In this document: positions 27,097-38,632 of the stretch, piece by piece | Layout: each line of letters begins with the position of its first letter | How positions within the stretch are numbered: the first letter of the stretch is position 1 | DNA from: Trichoplax adhaerens | Lineage: Eukaryota > Placozoa > Uniplacotomia > Trichoplacea > Trichoplacidae | Assembly (NCBI RefSeq): GCF_000150275.1 | Contig: NW_002060953.1 | Span: 481,432 to 545,431, forward strand | DNA: 64,000 nucleotides | Direction: 5' to 3' | The notes under the pieces: model-generated | What the model was told of the DNA's origin: nothing | The model's input: the letters and a program-made list of their open reading frames with translations, nothing else | Databases searched by the model: none | Position numbers and translations under genes: made by a program

Positions 27097-28079
27097 GATC
27101 TAGAATATGTCTTCAATTTCTATCGCATTTCACCTTACCACACTTGCAGTAGATGCTCTATTAAAGAATACGTATCTGCATCGACATATATCTATACAAA
27201 CTTATATAGAAACTTGGGCAGTCTTACAATCAATCCTGTAAATTATGATTTTATGTAGGACTGTATTACTATACATTATCTGACGATCTTTTCTTTTTCG
27301 TACAACTCATAATAATTATCAATGCTTGACGTAAGTCATAATTTTGTATATACGGTATATAAATTGGCTATTTCAACATCTTATCCTCAACGCCGCTAGC
27401 CGATACTAATAATAATTATAATTTATAAGGGCCCAGGTTTAGTATCAACTTTTATTTATCCATCAATTCATTGTTATATACTGTAGACATAGACTGGGTT
27501 AATCGCGATATTGCCTTTTGCATTTCTACAATATTAAATGCATTGATGTTTTTTTGGATAAGTTTATTTGTTCCCAGTTGACACCGAGAATGAAAATTAA
27601 TAATCAAGCATAACACAATCCGCAGGCTAGTGCTGTACAACTGTAAATACGGTACAGTTTTTTAAACGAGCGATTTGCTAATGGTATTCACTTAATAGGA
27701 GAGCATTAAGAGTATTGCTATTTTCCTTCTTGAGTCGGTATGGACTATGGAAATATTTATTGGTGAAAGTATTGTTGCCTAGCAATAAATGCACCTAACC
27801 GATACAGGTTCTAGTAATAGTAATGATTAGCTAGTTCATGTATTCCTACCTGCCAAAATCGATTAGAGTAACTAGCTAGTAGCGGGCGCCAATAGTATAT
27901 TGTAGAATCCTACTGGATTCATTTTTGGAGATGAATACTGTACATACTCTTGTAAAAAGAGCATAGCGCTGCAGTTATCGTCGAATCATGATTGCCGTTT
28001 TATACTATGATCTAATATTGTTCGGCATTTGTGAATATACCGTGGGTAAATTGCTAGCTTTGTTTAACTGGACTCGTAT

Positions 28080-29150
28080 AACGGTATAGTAAGAACGATC
28101 ACATTTAGTTCAAAACTCTAGCTCTACTGGACTCGTCTGGAGATTTGTAGCTAGTCTTGCTTGCTGCAAACTACGTTGAAGGTTTTCTATGATGCTCTCT
28201 CAGTACTAGACATGTTGCTAATACAGCCGTACTTTCTTCCATCCTTCATCTCATTATACGAGAAATAATAATATAATTCGATCGATAGGACTAAATACTG
28301 TACAACAATATCAACTCGCACTTTCACAACTCTTATTGGTAGAGAAGCCGATGCGGGGTAAAGCTAGTCAATCAATACTCTAGCTCTAGTCGACTCGTTT
28401 AGAGATTTCTAGCCTATCGTCTTTGTTATAAAATAGGTTTCTTTACAGGAGTAGCCGCAATACAACTCTCATTGGCCGCAAAGCCTATGCAGGTTAAGCT
28501 AGTCAATCAAGACTCTAGCTCTAGTCGACTCGTTTAGAGATTTCTAGCCAATCGTCTTTGTTATAAAATAGGTTTCTTTAAGGATTAGTGCCGCAATACA
28601 ACTCTCATTGGCCGCAAAGCCTATGCAGGTTAAGCTAGTCAATCAAGACTCTAGCTCTACTCGGCTCGTTTAGAGACTTGTAGCCAATCGTTTTTGTTAT
28701 ACGCGTAAAGTAGATTTTTTTAGGACTAAACGCAACAACACAAGTCTCATTGGTGGAGAAGCCTAAGCAGGTTAAGCTAGTCAATCAATACTGTAGTCTA
28801 CTCGACTCGTTTAGAGATTTATAGCCAATCTTTCTTGTTGTAAAGTATGTTTCTTTCGGACTAAGTGCAACAACACAATTGTCCTTGGTCGAGTAGCCTA
28901 TACGGGTTAAGCTAGTCAATCAGTACTCTAGCTCTACTCGACTCGTTTGGAAATTTCTAAGCAATCTTTCTTGTTGTAAAGTAGGTTTCTTTAGGACTAA
29001 GCACAATCACATCGACTATTACAACTGCCATTGGTAGAGAAGCCTATGCAGGTAAAGCTAGTGAATCAATACTCTAGTTCCACAAGACTCGTTTGGAGAT
29101 TTCTAGCCAATTTTCCTTGTTATAAAGTAGAAGGTTTCTATGGTCCTCTC
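28080..29150. repeat. Satellite of about 115-135 bp units
   Basis: About seven head-to-tail copies marked by the core gactcgtttagagattt (with variants) and by gttaagctagtcaatcaa. Cores lie near 28140, 28395, 28525, 28660, 28805, 28945 and 29085. Adjacent middle copies are almost identical and outer ones more diverged, as expected for unequal exchange. A single diverged copy of the same core lies at about 19950-20020 in unit A. No conserved reading frame. Confidence 0.85.
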
Positions 29151-29984
29151 TTGATGTTGGATGTATTCGTATAGCATTGCTAATGCTATACGGGTTAAAC
29201 TAGTAAATCAACGATAATATCATTCAAGGAAAAAAATCCATTCACTGCATCACTCTGTTTTAGATTGCAAGGAGAATTCACTTTGCTAACTTGGGTACTG
29301 TACTGTATATAGAATACTGGACACTAATGTGATAGCCTCTGTTTGCTTGAAAGTACGGCACCATCTTTGATATGAGACCTCTTTTGTACTGTATAATCAA
29401 TTTTGTCTAGAGATTGATATTTTGTTATGGATACTCCTGAATTATTAAAGCGTAATTCTATCTACACATATCCAATATTTAGCTTCAATGCCGTATGCTG
29501 TTGTAAAATACTCTACTTGTAGGTTGGTTTTCGTTGTCATTTTTTCTCCATTTTGGAATATGTGAGCGGGAAATGACAATCCTTACAGTGTATAGTACTG
29601 CGGTACTGTCGATGTTACACTGTAGACGAAAAGGAGTAGCACTGTCGAGATGCTCATGAGCTCCTCCACATCAGTAGACTTTGTATGGTTGTCATCGATC
29701 GCACGACTGTCTTATATGTAGTATGTGCAGCACCAACGCCGTTCTTCACTTCATACTGTACAGAATACAGTGCGTATCCTCCTATTTTGTCCCTTTCGGG
29801 CAATGTTTTTCTTTCAAAATACAGTAAAGCTATCCTAGAATGATATATTACGTTGATGGAGAGATTGTGAAAGATCTCAATTTAGTCAAGTTGGAAAGTT
29901 AACCTTGCTCTGAAGTTCATCAATAATGGAAGGATCACTGACCGTTACTGTATAGTGTACTGTGCACTGTACAGTGTACACTGT
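29151..29984. other. Gene-free stretch with TACTGTA-type motifs
   Basis: No gene seen. The end (29943-29983) is a dense GTAC/ACTGTA cluster that could form hairpins, resembling the one at 56009-56038. Confidence 0.5.
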
Positions 29985-30325
29985 AGAAAAATGCCTGGAT
30001 CTGCAACGCCCTTGGACGGATAGACATCGGACCTCCTTGAATCAATCCATGGTGTCCCAACACTTGATCTTACTTTAGTATGCAGACAGTCGGACTGATT
30101 TTTTTTTCTAAATTAAGTCATATTCCATCGGCTGTTACAAATAAAGCTCTGCTTCAAAGCAGTCAATTAACATCCTCAATGTTATTCCCATGAAGACGCG
30201 TGATTTTGAAAAGAGACACGCAAGATCTAGACTGGAAGTCACTATTTTTTCCCCCATTTTCTGCCTGATCTGCTGGGAAAAATCCGTCCATCCGGGAGGG
30301 CGTTGCAGGCCCAGGCCGTTGTTTC
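29985..30325. mobile_element. Short element with imperfect terminal inverted repeats
   Basis: The left end (about 29994-30029, with ctgcaacgccct followed by ggacggat) recurs as its reverse complement at about 30282-30316 (atccgtcc ... agggcgttgcag). The arms also share an outer cctgg. This gives a roughly 330 bp inverted-repeat unit of MITE or foldback type. The overlapping minus-strand ORF (30163-30537, 124 codons) matches nothing I know and I do not call it a gene. Confidence 0.4.
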
Positions 30326-30819
30326 CACTCCATGACTACAGGACAATGTCCATACATAATACAGTATAAAACGTGCAGTAGGTCCAACGGTACAGTATAG
30401 TACAGTGTGAAAAGCAGTGTCAAAGCAGGCACGCCGCAAAAGTTCAACGGGGCTACGCCATCAAAACCACAGGGGCAAGAAAAGGTCTTGAAAGGTAAAT
30501 TGAACATTTCTCTTTGCTTGTTTACAATTGCTTGCAAGCCATAGTTGGATCATGGCAGTTGTTGATCGTGGATTGGGTGCTCAAATTGATCGTGTAGCCA
30601 TCAGGGAATCTCGATCAGCAGCATCCTTCAAGTCTTGTTAGGCCGTAGTCGAACAGTCGTGTTGGTCATGTTGACACGAGTCTTGTCGGGCTTGGAAAAA
30701 AAACACTTCTTTTGGCAACCCATGCAGGTCTCGATTATCCACAATGTTAAAACAGTTTGACTCTTGACTTTGATGAGGATGATGATAGTCGATTTATCCA
30801 TAGGTGGATGCCTTCTCTA

Positions 30820-32760
30820 GTATCGTGAGCTTACTATCCTTGGGTACAACCAGTCAACAACAACGCATGATACTGTACTCAGTACAAGGCGACAACAGTC
30901 GTCGTTGTTCAACAGTTGCTTCTCTTTTTCTTTCTGACTTGACAACCAATACGAGCAGTAGGTACATGTAGTCTTGACGTCCACTTTGACAGTATGGCTG
31001 GTGCATCGCATGTTGTTTTGAATGGATTGTCCACAAGTTTTACAGTCGGCATAATAGTAATATTGCATTAACAGTATCAGGCGCTTTTTCAATATCTTCT
31101 CCAATAGCTAGAGGTTACTATCCTTCGATAGAACCAATCGAGAACAACGCATGATGCAGTATCAATCGACACCATTGAAGCAGAGTTGCTTTTCTGGAGT
31201 TGCTTCTTTTGACTTCTTCTTACCTACAGTATGGCTGATGCATCACTTGTTGTGAATGGATTGTCTACAAGTTTTACCGTCAGCGGAACTATAATATTGC
31301 GTTAACAGTATCATGCACTTTTTTAAGGTCTTCTCCAATAGCCAGAGGTTACTATCCTTCGATAGAACCAATCTAGAACAACGCATGATACAGTATAAAT
31401 CGACACCATTGAAGCAGAGTTGCTTTTCTTGAGTTACTTCTCTTGACTTCTTCTTTCCGACTTTCGAGCCAATCGTACCTACAGTATGGCTGGTGCATCG
31501 CTTGTTGTGAATGGATTGTCCACAAGTTTTACCGTCAGCTTAACAGTAATATTACGTTAACAGTATCATGCACTTTTTCAATGTCTTCTCCAATAGCTTG
31601 AGGTTACTATCCTTCGATAGAACCAATCTAGAACAACGCATGATGCAGTATAAATCGACACCATTGAAGCAGAGTTGCTTTTCTGGAGTTGCTTCTTTTG
31701 ACTTCTTCTTTCCGACTTTCGAGCCAATCGTACCTACAGTATGGCTGGTGCATCGCTTGTTGTGAATGGATTGTCCACAAGTTTTACCGTCAGCTTAACA
31801 GTAATATTGCGTTAACAGTATCATGCACTTTTTTAAGGTCTTCTCCAATAGCTAGAGGTTACTATCCTTCGATAGAACCAATCGAGAACAACGCATGATG
31901 CAGTATAAATCGACAACATTGAAGCAGAGTTGCTTTTCTGGAGTTGCTTCTTTTGACTTCTTCTTACCTACAGTATGGCTGATGCATCACTTGTTGTGAA
32001 TGGATTGTCCACAAGTTTTACAGTCAGCGTAACTGTTATATTGCGTTAACAGTATCATGCACTTTTTTAAGGTCTTCTCCAATAGCCAGAGGTTACTATC
32101 CTTCGATAGAACCAATCGAGAACAACGCATGATGCAGTATAAATCGACACCATTGAAGCAGAGTTGCTTCTTTTGACTTCTTCTTACCTACAGTATGGCT
32201 GATGCATCACTTGTTGTGAATGGATTGTCCACAAGTTTTACAGTCGGCATAACAGTAATATTGCATTAACAGTATCATGCACTTTTTCAAGGTCTTCTCC
32301 AATAGCTAGAGGTTACTATCCTTCGATAGAACCAATCTAGAACAACGCATGATGCAGTATAAATCGACAACATTGAAGCAGAGTTGCTTTTCTGGAGTTG
32401 CTTCTCTTGACTTCTTCTTACCTACAGTATGGCTGATGCATCACTTGTTGTGAATGGATTGTCCACAAGTTTTACAGTCGGCATAATAGTAATATTGCAT
32501 TAACAGTATCATGCACTTTTTCAAGGTCTTCTCCAATAGCTTGAGGTTACTATCCTTCGATAGAACCAATCTAGAACAACGCATGATACAGTATAAATCG
32601 ACACCATTGAAGCAGAGTTGCTTTTCTGGAGTTGCTTCTTTTGACTTCTTTCGGACTTTGGAGGCCAATCGTATCGACAGTATGGGCTGGTGCATAACTT
32701 GTTTGGAATGTGTTGTAACATCATTTCTGAATGAGTTGATTTGACCAACGTTGAATCTAG
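30820..32760. repeat. Tandem array of 220-255 bp units
   Basis: Copies marked by gaggttactatccttcgata begin near 31111, 31345, 31600, 31855, 32089, 32309 and 32543, with a decayed one near 30830. Spacings are about 234, 255, 255, 234, 220 and 234 bp. The longer copies carry an extra roughly 21 bp segment around ccgactttcgagccaatcg. Because 234 and 255 are multiples of three, several copies stay open on the minus strand (for example a CxxC-containing ADCKTCGQSIHN peptide), but the 220-bp copy breaks the phase. I treat these as satellite, not coding. Confidence 0.88.
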
Positions 32761-33379
32761 TCTACTCTGACCACTATGCACCCATTTTCCACTTGAGCAG
32801 TTGCGCCCATACTCGTTTACCAAACGCTGATAGCTTACAGTAGTAGTATGGGAGAGGATGGAGTGTTGTAGCAGTTCTACTCCACAAGTGAAGGAAGTTC
32901 TGCCATCCTTCTCCTAGAAGAACAATCTGCATCAAAATGAGATTGCGATCATGATTGCTATCGTCGATTAAATGGCTCATCTAGTGTTGTCGTTAAGTTA
33001 AACCGGTAAGTAAAGTAGAGACAATCGATCGTAGAAGGTAATATTGCTTGTCGAGTAGCAAACGTGTTGTTGTCTGTCTATTTTCATCGTTGACGGTCGA
33101 GGTAATCCTCCGGATGGGGTAGCATTCTAGGCGAGTAGTTTTCGATCAAACTCTAGGCGTTATGATGACGATGATAATAGTTTCTGACAACAGATGGCTT
33201 ATTATTATTATAATGATACAGTATTGATAGGGTAGGTAATAGGATGTTAACTTACCCTGATATCATTACTTTCATTTTGATCTATATTGCATCGGATATC
33301 ATATCCTGCAATGTTGTGGTTAGCGTTCAACATTAGTCATTGATTTATCAGCAGGTCTTGTAGTATATCGCTACTTAAA

Positions 33380-33672
33380 TGACTATGGTGAACTAGTTAA
33401 ATGTAGAGGATGGTCTCCATTGCAAAGGAGTGATCGATATTCAGTCCTAAATTGGAATCAATCTGTCAAATTGCCAACATCGGTCAGGTCCTCCTACCCC
33501 AAAAAATCCATTTTATATAGTTGATTCAATCTAGGACAGTGGCAATCGAAGATTGACGATAGTGTTGCAACGCTTGGTACTTGAATCATTATAGTCAACT
33601 AGTGGAGTATAGAGGCCACATTTCAAAAGAGTGATTGATAGATTAGATTCTAAGTTGGAATCAATCCGCTAC
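33380..33672. repeat. Diverged tandem duplication, period about 203 bp
   Basis: Blocks at about 33380-33470 and 33585-33672 share gaactagttaaatgtagagg-like and ttggaatcaatc segments in the same order. They are considerably diverged. Confidence 0.6.
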
Positions 33673-34008
33673 ATTGCTACTACTACGTTTATCGTCTCGA
33701 TCGATGTATACCAGACGTTCTTTCTACGTCCTACAGGCACAATCTGTAGTAAGGCAGTCCATTTTGTTTGTGTCCAAGGGGACATGGCGTGTTGAAAATC
33801 TTATGCGCTACTATAGGATAAGATTTTATCAGAATCACTTTGAACCGACTGTATATCATCCCTCTCTATTTTGGATGTCACATATCTCATTCTGCTTGAA
33901 AGGATGGTCAATTACTTGCTGCCGTTGATATAGTTTTGCCACGGAATGAAACTTCATTCTTTAGTGCGCGCTGTTGTACCCAATATTCAAATCCTACAAA
34001 ACTACTTG

Positions 34009-34386
34009 TTAGAGCATTGAATGCATGTAGGATTTGCAATCTTCAAGAATCTTGATATTACATGAATACAGTAGTCATGTAAGATAGGAAATTTTTCATC
34101 AGTATACTGTGGCAGGATAGACAAGGCTTGCAAGCTCTTGTACTTATTTTCATAAGCTATTTGCGTGCTCATGTTAAACGGTACTGCCAGCATGTGTTAG
34201 AGCACTGAAAGCGTGTAGGATTTGCAATGTTCAAGAATCTTGATATTACATGAATACAGTAGTCATGTAAGATTGGAAATTTTTTCATCAGCATACTTTG
34301 GCAGGATAGACAAGGCTTGCAAAGTGTTGTACTTATTTTCATAGGCTATTTGCATGCTCATGTTAAACGGTACTGCCATCAAGTTC
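34009..34386. repeat. Two-copy tandem repeat, period 188 bp
   Basis: Copy 1 (34009-34196) and copy 2 (34197-34386) are nearly identical, starting ttagagca(t/c)tgaa and ending ggtactgccag/tca. A 63-codon minus-strand ORF inside copy 1 is not retained in copy 2. Confidence 0.9.
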
Positions 34387-35176
34387 TATGTTAGCTATGG
34401 AGTCTAATCTGCTAAGAATGTCTATTCTAGATGATTCTACATGATTATACTGGGAATTAGTCAAATAATTCAATTATTTATTGATTTTAGATGATTGCTA
34501 ATGCAATTCTGTATTCATAATGTTAGAGAACTAAAGTGCGTAAGTACGTAACGTATTAGTTAGACTTGGAAAGGCATTAATCCCACATCGCTAATACACT
34601 CAACCATTGCTATAAGATCTCGCTTACCTCAGTCCGATTAAATTTGATCTTTTTGCTAAAGTTAGCAAAATACTATCCTATCTCACAGCAAAGATAACCG
34701 ATATCTATACTCGTATATATAGCCTTCATCATTCCAAATTTCATTGAACCGCTATGCAAGACATGCACAATGTTGCTAACGCCAACTTTGCTTACGTATA
34801 ACTCTGACAAAGTTATGTCCTAGTGACATAGGGTATCTTACAGTAAGTACATACGAGTGTTAGCGTGGATTACACTTTGAGAGTAATTTTGCCTTTTAAT
34901 TCTTGTAGACAGAAGAATAGGTAATTCTTGCCAGGTCATTTATGGTGCCTGGGCTAGGACCTTGCTATCATAATGGTTACTGTATGAGTGAGAAGAGATA
35001 TACCGACGCATTCTTGCTCAAGTTTTTTCTACTATCAACTATCACCGAACGAAGAAGCCTACGCAACTTCTAATCTTGTAGCAGTTGCAAACTATTTTAT
35101 TGCATATGTTGCGATTGGTGTACACATTTTTACAAAGCTAAGGGATCTTGATGATCAATACCATTTATACTACGTA

Positions 35177-38100
35177 ATGAATTCAGTTGCAGACTCTTTA
35201 TCCGCGACTGTAGCCGTCGCTACCAATTCTTTGGTAAAGCCATTCAGTGTGCATCAAGAAAATAATGATAGTAATGTTATTACTGTCGATACAGGTACTA
35301 TACAAGTCAAATACTTTCTATAGCTTTACAAATTATAAATATTGATATTTTTAAAGCTCATTATGATGTGCATTAAAATATTCTTTTTTTATAATGCATT
35401 GGTTAAAGCTATTGATACCTGCATCCCATCCAATCAAACATATAACTTCAACGCCTCTATCAATAGCTACAGTCCCAGTGAATTAGATATGGCTTCTACA
35501 ACTGGCACAAATGACTCCTCCATTTTCAATCGCTCCCAATATAAAAATCATCGCCATGGTGTTGTTGATACCCTTGCTACCATGAGTAATATGGAATCAT
35601 CAACGATGCCGTGCGAAATCAACCATGGAAATGTTGTTACTCTAGTGCAAGATCGAAATGGGGATTATCCTAGAAGTCAAGATAACTGTAACAAAGAATA
35701 TTCTATCAACGATTCAGCTAGCAACGATATGGAGCCCAGCCCGTCCTCAAGTAGTAGCACCAGCAGAGATTACAAAAAATTAAGACCTAACAGTAGTAGA
35801 TCACGTAGAGACTACAAGTGTAATATTTGCAATGAGGTATTTAGTAAATCATCCTTGCTAAAGCTGCATTCACTGCAACATACTGGAGAGCGAGCTTTTA
35901 AGGTTTACTTTAGTCCTACTTTTTACTCTTTTTACACGTATACTGTACAGAATATTAAAATTTCCTGCGTGATTTCCTTGAGATTTGAGTGTTGACGGCA
36001 TTTTATGTATTATTGCTAGTGTCCTTATCCAGATTGTGGCTGGTCATTTACCACAACTTACAAGTTGAAGAGGCACATTAGGGGACATACTGGGGAAAAG
36101 CCCTTTATGGTATTATATTTTTAATCATGCACATCTTATTGTGATTTATGATCATGTCTGCCAGGAACTTCTAGAAAAATTCCTTTATCTACTATTGGAT
36201 TAGTTTTTAAATTTCAGTTTACGAATAATAACTTTTAAATGTCTTATGTCTATAGTAAGCAAAATTTCTGAACGAGATTGATTTCAATATTCCATCTTTA
36301 ATATTAACTGACTTTACTGGAAATACGCGTATGCATGCTCCGTGAAGTAATAGTATTTTTTTCTTTAGTGTACTATCGATGGATGCAATAAACATTTCAC
36401 CACTGCGTACAACCTTAAAACTCATCAGCGTAGCCATTTTAAAACTAATACCTTGCAATGTACCGTGGATGGATGTACGGCATCATTTCAGACATTGCAA
36501 AAATTAAAGTCTCACGAACGCAAATATCATTGTAATGGCTCCAAAGCATACAAGTTAGTCAAATTTAATCAATTCTTATAGAATAGAAGTAGATTGCTTT
36601 CTCGAACTATTTAATGTACGATTATTAGCTCAAATTTTAATGTCTTTTATTTCTAATTCACAAGGATTGTGTCTTTGAATCACTAGATGGTGTAGATTGC
36701 TGAGCTTGATTACATGTTTGCTGTTTAAAAATTTAGGTGCGATGTTAATGGTTGCGGAAAAGAATTTAATGGTATGAACAACTTAACCCTCCACAGTCGC
36801 TCGCACAGTATAACAAAAGTCCATCCGTGCACTTTCCCTGGATGTTCCAAGCAATTCACGAAAGCTTCAAAATTGTCCATACATATGCGTTCTCACACTG
36901 GAGAGCGACCTTTCAAATGTCCTGAAGATGTAGGTGTATTTGTAAAGTAAATGTATTATGATTCTATCACACTAAAGGGGAGTTAGTTACATTAGAAATG
37001 CAATCTTATTGAACACTAATGGCTATTATTATTTACATCTTAATGGTTAATTAATTATTTAGGGATGCAACTGGTCATTTACCAGTCCTTATAAGTTGAA
37101 ACGTCACCAACGAAAACATACTGGTGAACGTCCGTATGAGTGTACTTACACCGATTGTCATAAAGCCTTTACTCGTTCTAGCCATTTGAAAACGCACATG
37201 TTGGCTCATACTGGTGATAAACCTTACAAATGCTTGGCTACTGGATGCGACAAAGCATTTACGGCCAGTAGTAGCTTAAATGTTCATAAGCGTAAGCATA
37301 CTGGAGAAAAGCCATATAGATGTAATTCTGATGGTTGTATGAAGGCTTACACAACTGGAGCAAATTTGAGACTACATCAGAAACGTGATCATGACACTGT
37401 GATGATTTCGTCGCAAGGTAAGTAATCTGTGATTCTATCAAAGTTTGACATTTGACGTACGTTAAACATTATGTATTTGTTCTGTTTTTGGAAATAGACC
37501 AACATATGCAAATAGATTCGGCTTCATCGCAATACGAAAGAATTGAACCGTTGGTTACAGATTCTGAATCTGATGGTGCTGCTCGAAACGATTACAGGAG
37601 ATTTTCTGCCTCTGATTTCAACCCTGCAGATGTCACAGCTCTTAGTGAAGCCTTAGATAAAGATTTCGGTAGTGATGAGGATACCCAAACTACTGAAAGT
37701 CAAGGTCAGATTTCTTGTAAGAATAGTAACGAAATAGATCATGATGGAGAATTTAACGAGACTGCTGTAGTAACTTCAGGTACCGTTATTAACCACTACC
37801 ACTAATATCGCAAGCGTTGACAAATTAGCAATGTGTTATTCGTTTTTAATATGCCTCGTTTAATCTTACGCTAGGTTATAACGATGAAGTTTCTGGATTT
37901 GTTATGAGTGACGATAGTGAATCATCCGGTGTCGATCATTTTGCAAATTTCCAACCTGTTTCAAGTGCTCCAGTTATAGATCATCATGTTTCAACAAGTT
38001 CTAATTTAGGCGTTAATGAGTATGCTGATGCAGCACCTACGGGCTACAATGTACGAACTCATGGAAATTTTGCAACTAATGGGCTTCACTATCATGCCGT

Positions 38101-38632
38101 TAGCGACTTTACTAACAACGGTAGCGAATTGCATGCCAATGACGTATCTGGAAAGGAATACGGACAGAATACAATGATGAAATCACAATCTAATGCGGAC
38201 TATTGTTCACGCACAAGTATTATTAGATCTGCTATCAATCCAAATAATTATGGCGAATATATTGAAGTGGACATGTTAAGTGAACCTCAACCAAACGATA
38301 GTGTTATGCAAGGGAGCCAGGAAATGACATCTGAGCAGATGCTACAGACACTACGTCCTAGTTGTGAAAATTTAAGTTTTCGTTCCCAAAGTAATCATTT
38401 ATCATATGCTACCGGCGATGATACTTTGAATGCCTTCAATTCTGAAACTGATATAGCAAATGCAGATGAAATGCTACTCTTAGATGAACATCGACGGCGA
38501 GCCAACGCTGTGTCCAATGATGGAAATCCGGAATTCAATGCTGTCTCTGCTCATTACGTATGTGATAGTGGCAGCGATGTTGATGAGCGTCGATTTTCTA
38601 CTAGTACCGTAAATCTCAGAGATTTAAACTAG
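35177..38632 (+). CDS. ZXDC: ZXD-family ten-finger C2H2 zinc-finger protein
   Basis: Predicted nuclear transcription regulator; in mammals ZXDC works with CIITA at MHC class II promoters, a role that cannot apply unchanged here. Eight exons join in frame: 35177-35294, 35409-35902, 36020-36109, 36369-36553, 36737-36929, 37063-37417, 37498-37779 and 37875-38632, giving 824 residues. Ten C2H2 fingers occupy about residues 178-475. The diagnostic ZXD patterns are [14 protein letters not shown] (finger 2), [14 protein letters not shown] (finger 3) and [14 protein letters not shown] (finger 7), with linkers such as HTGEKPF. The C-terminal half is acidic and Asn/Ser-rich and ends in STVNLRDLN, close to the end of human ZXDC. 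Only the start is uncertain: the ATG at 35177 is the only in-frame Met in exon 1, but the frame is open for 63 codons upstream, so another 5' exon is possible. Confidence 0.9.

Larger units (their letters stand above)
20580..28400. repeat. Large tandem duplication, unit B (contains GPCR-3)
   Basis: Second copy of the roughly 8-9 kb unit at 11440-20350, head to tail. It lacks the insertion seen at 12838. Its right end passes into a satellite (28080-29150) that multiplies a segment present once in unit A (about 19940-20050). The stretches 20580-23196 and 24307-28080 hold no supportable gene; short ORFs there (21725, 25533, 26478, 26983, 27452) are not preserved in unit A. Confidence 0.85.
32761..35176. 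other. Gene-free stretch upstream of the ZXD gene
   Basis: No supportable gene; the ORF at 33674-33928 has no recognisable features. Contains the two short duplications listed separately. The last part (34985-35176) is an open frame continuous with the first called exon of the zinc-finger gene but without an ATG, so an upstream non-coding or coding exon of that gene may lie here. Confidence 0.5.

Noticed and set aside
30163-30537. 124-codon minus-strand ORF
   Set aside because: Overlaps the inverted-repeat element, has a low-complexity GC-rich core and no recognisable domain.
28080-32760. CRISPR-like appearance of repeated blocks
   Set aside because: Units are 115-255 bp and repeated over their whole length with no unique spacers, and the DNA is eukaryotic.
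32441-32823. Overlapping minus-strand ORFs of 84 and 100 codons
   Set aside because: They read through the tandem array in two frames and the frame is broken by copy-length changes, so satellite is the simpler reading.
34988-35176. Upstream part of a 111-codon frame leading into ZXD exon 1
   Set aside because: It starts with GTG and has no ATG before 35177; I kept it as possible 5' exon or UTR sequence, not coding.
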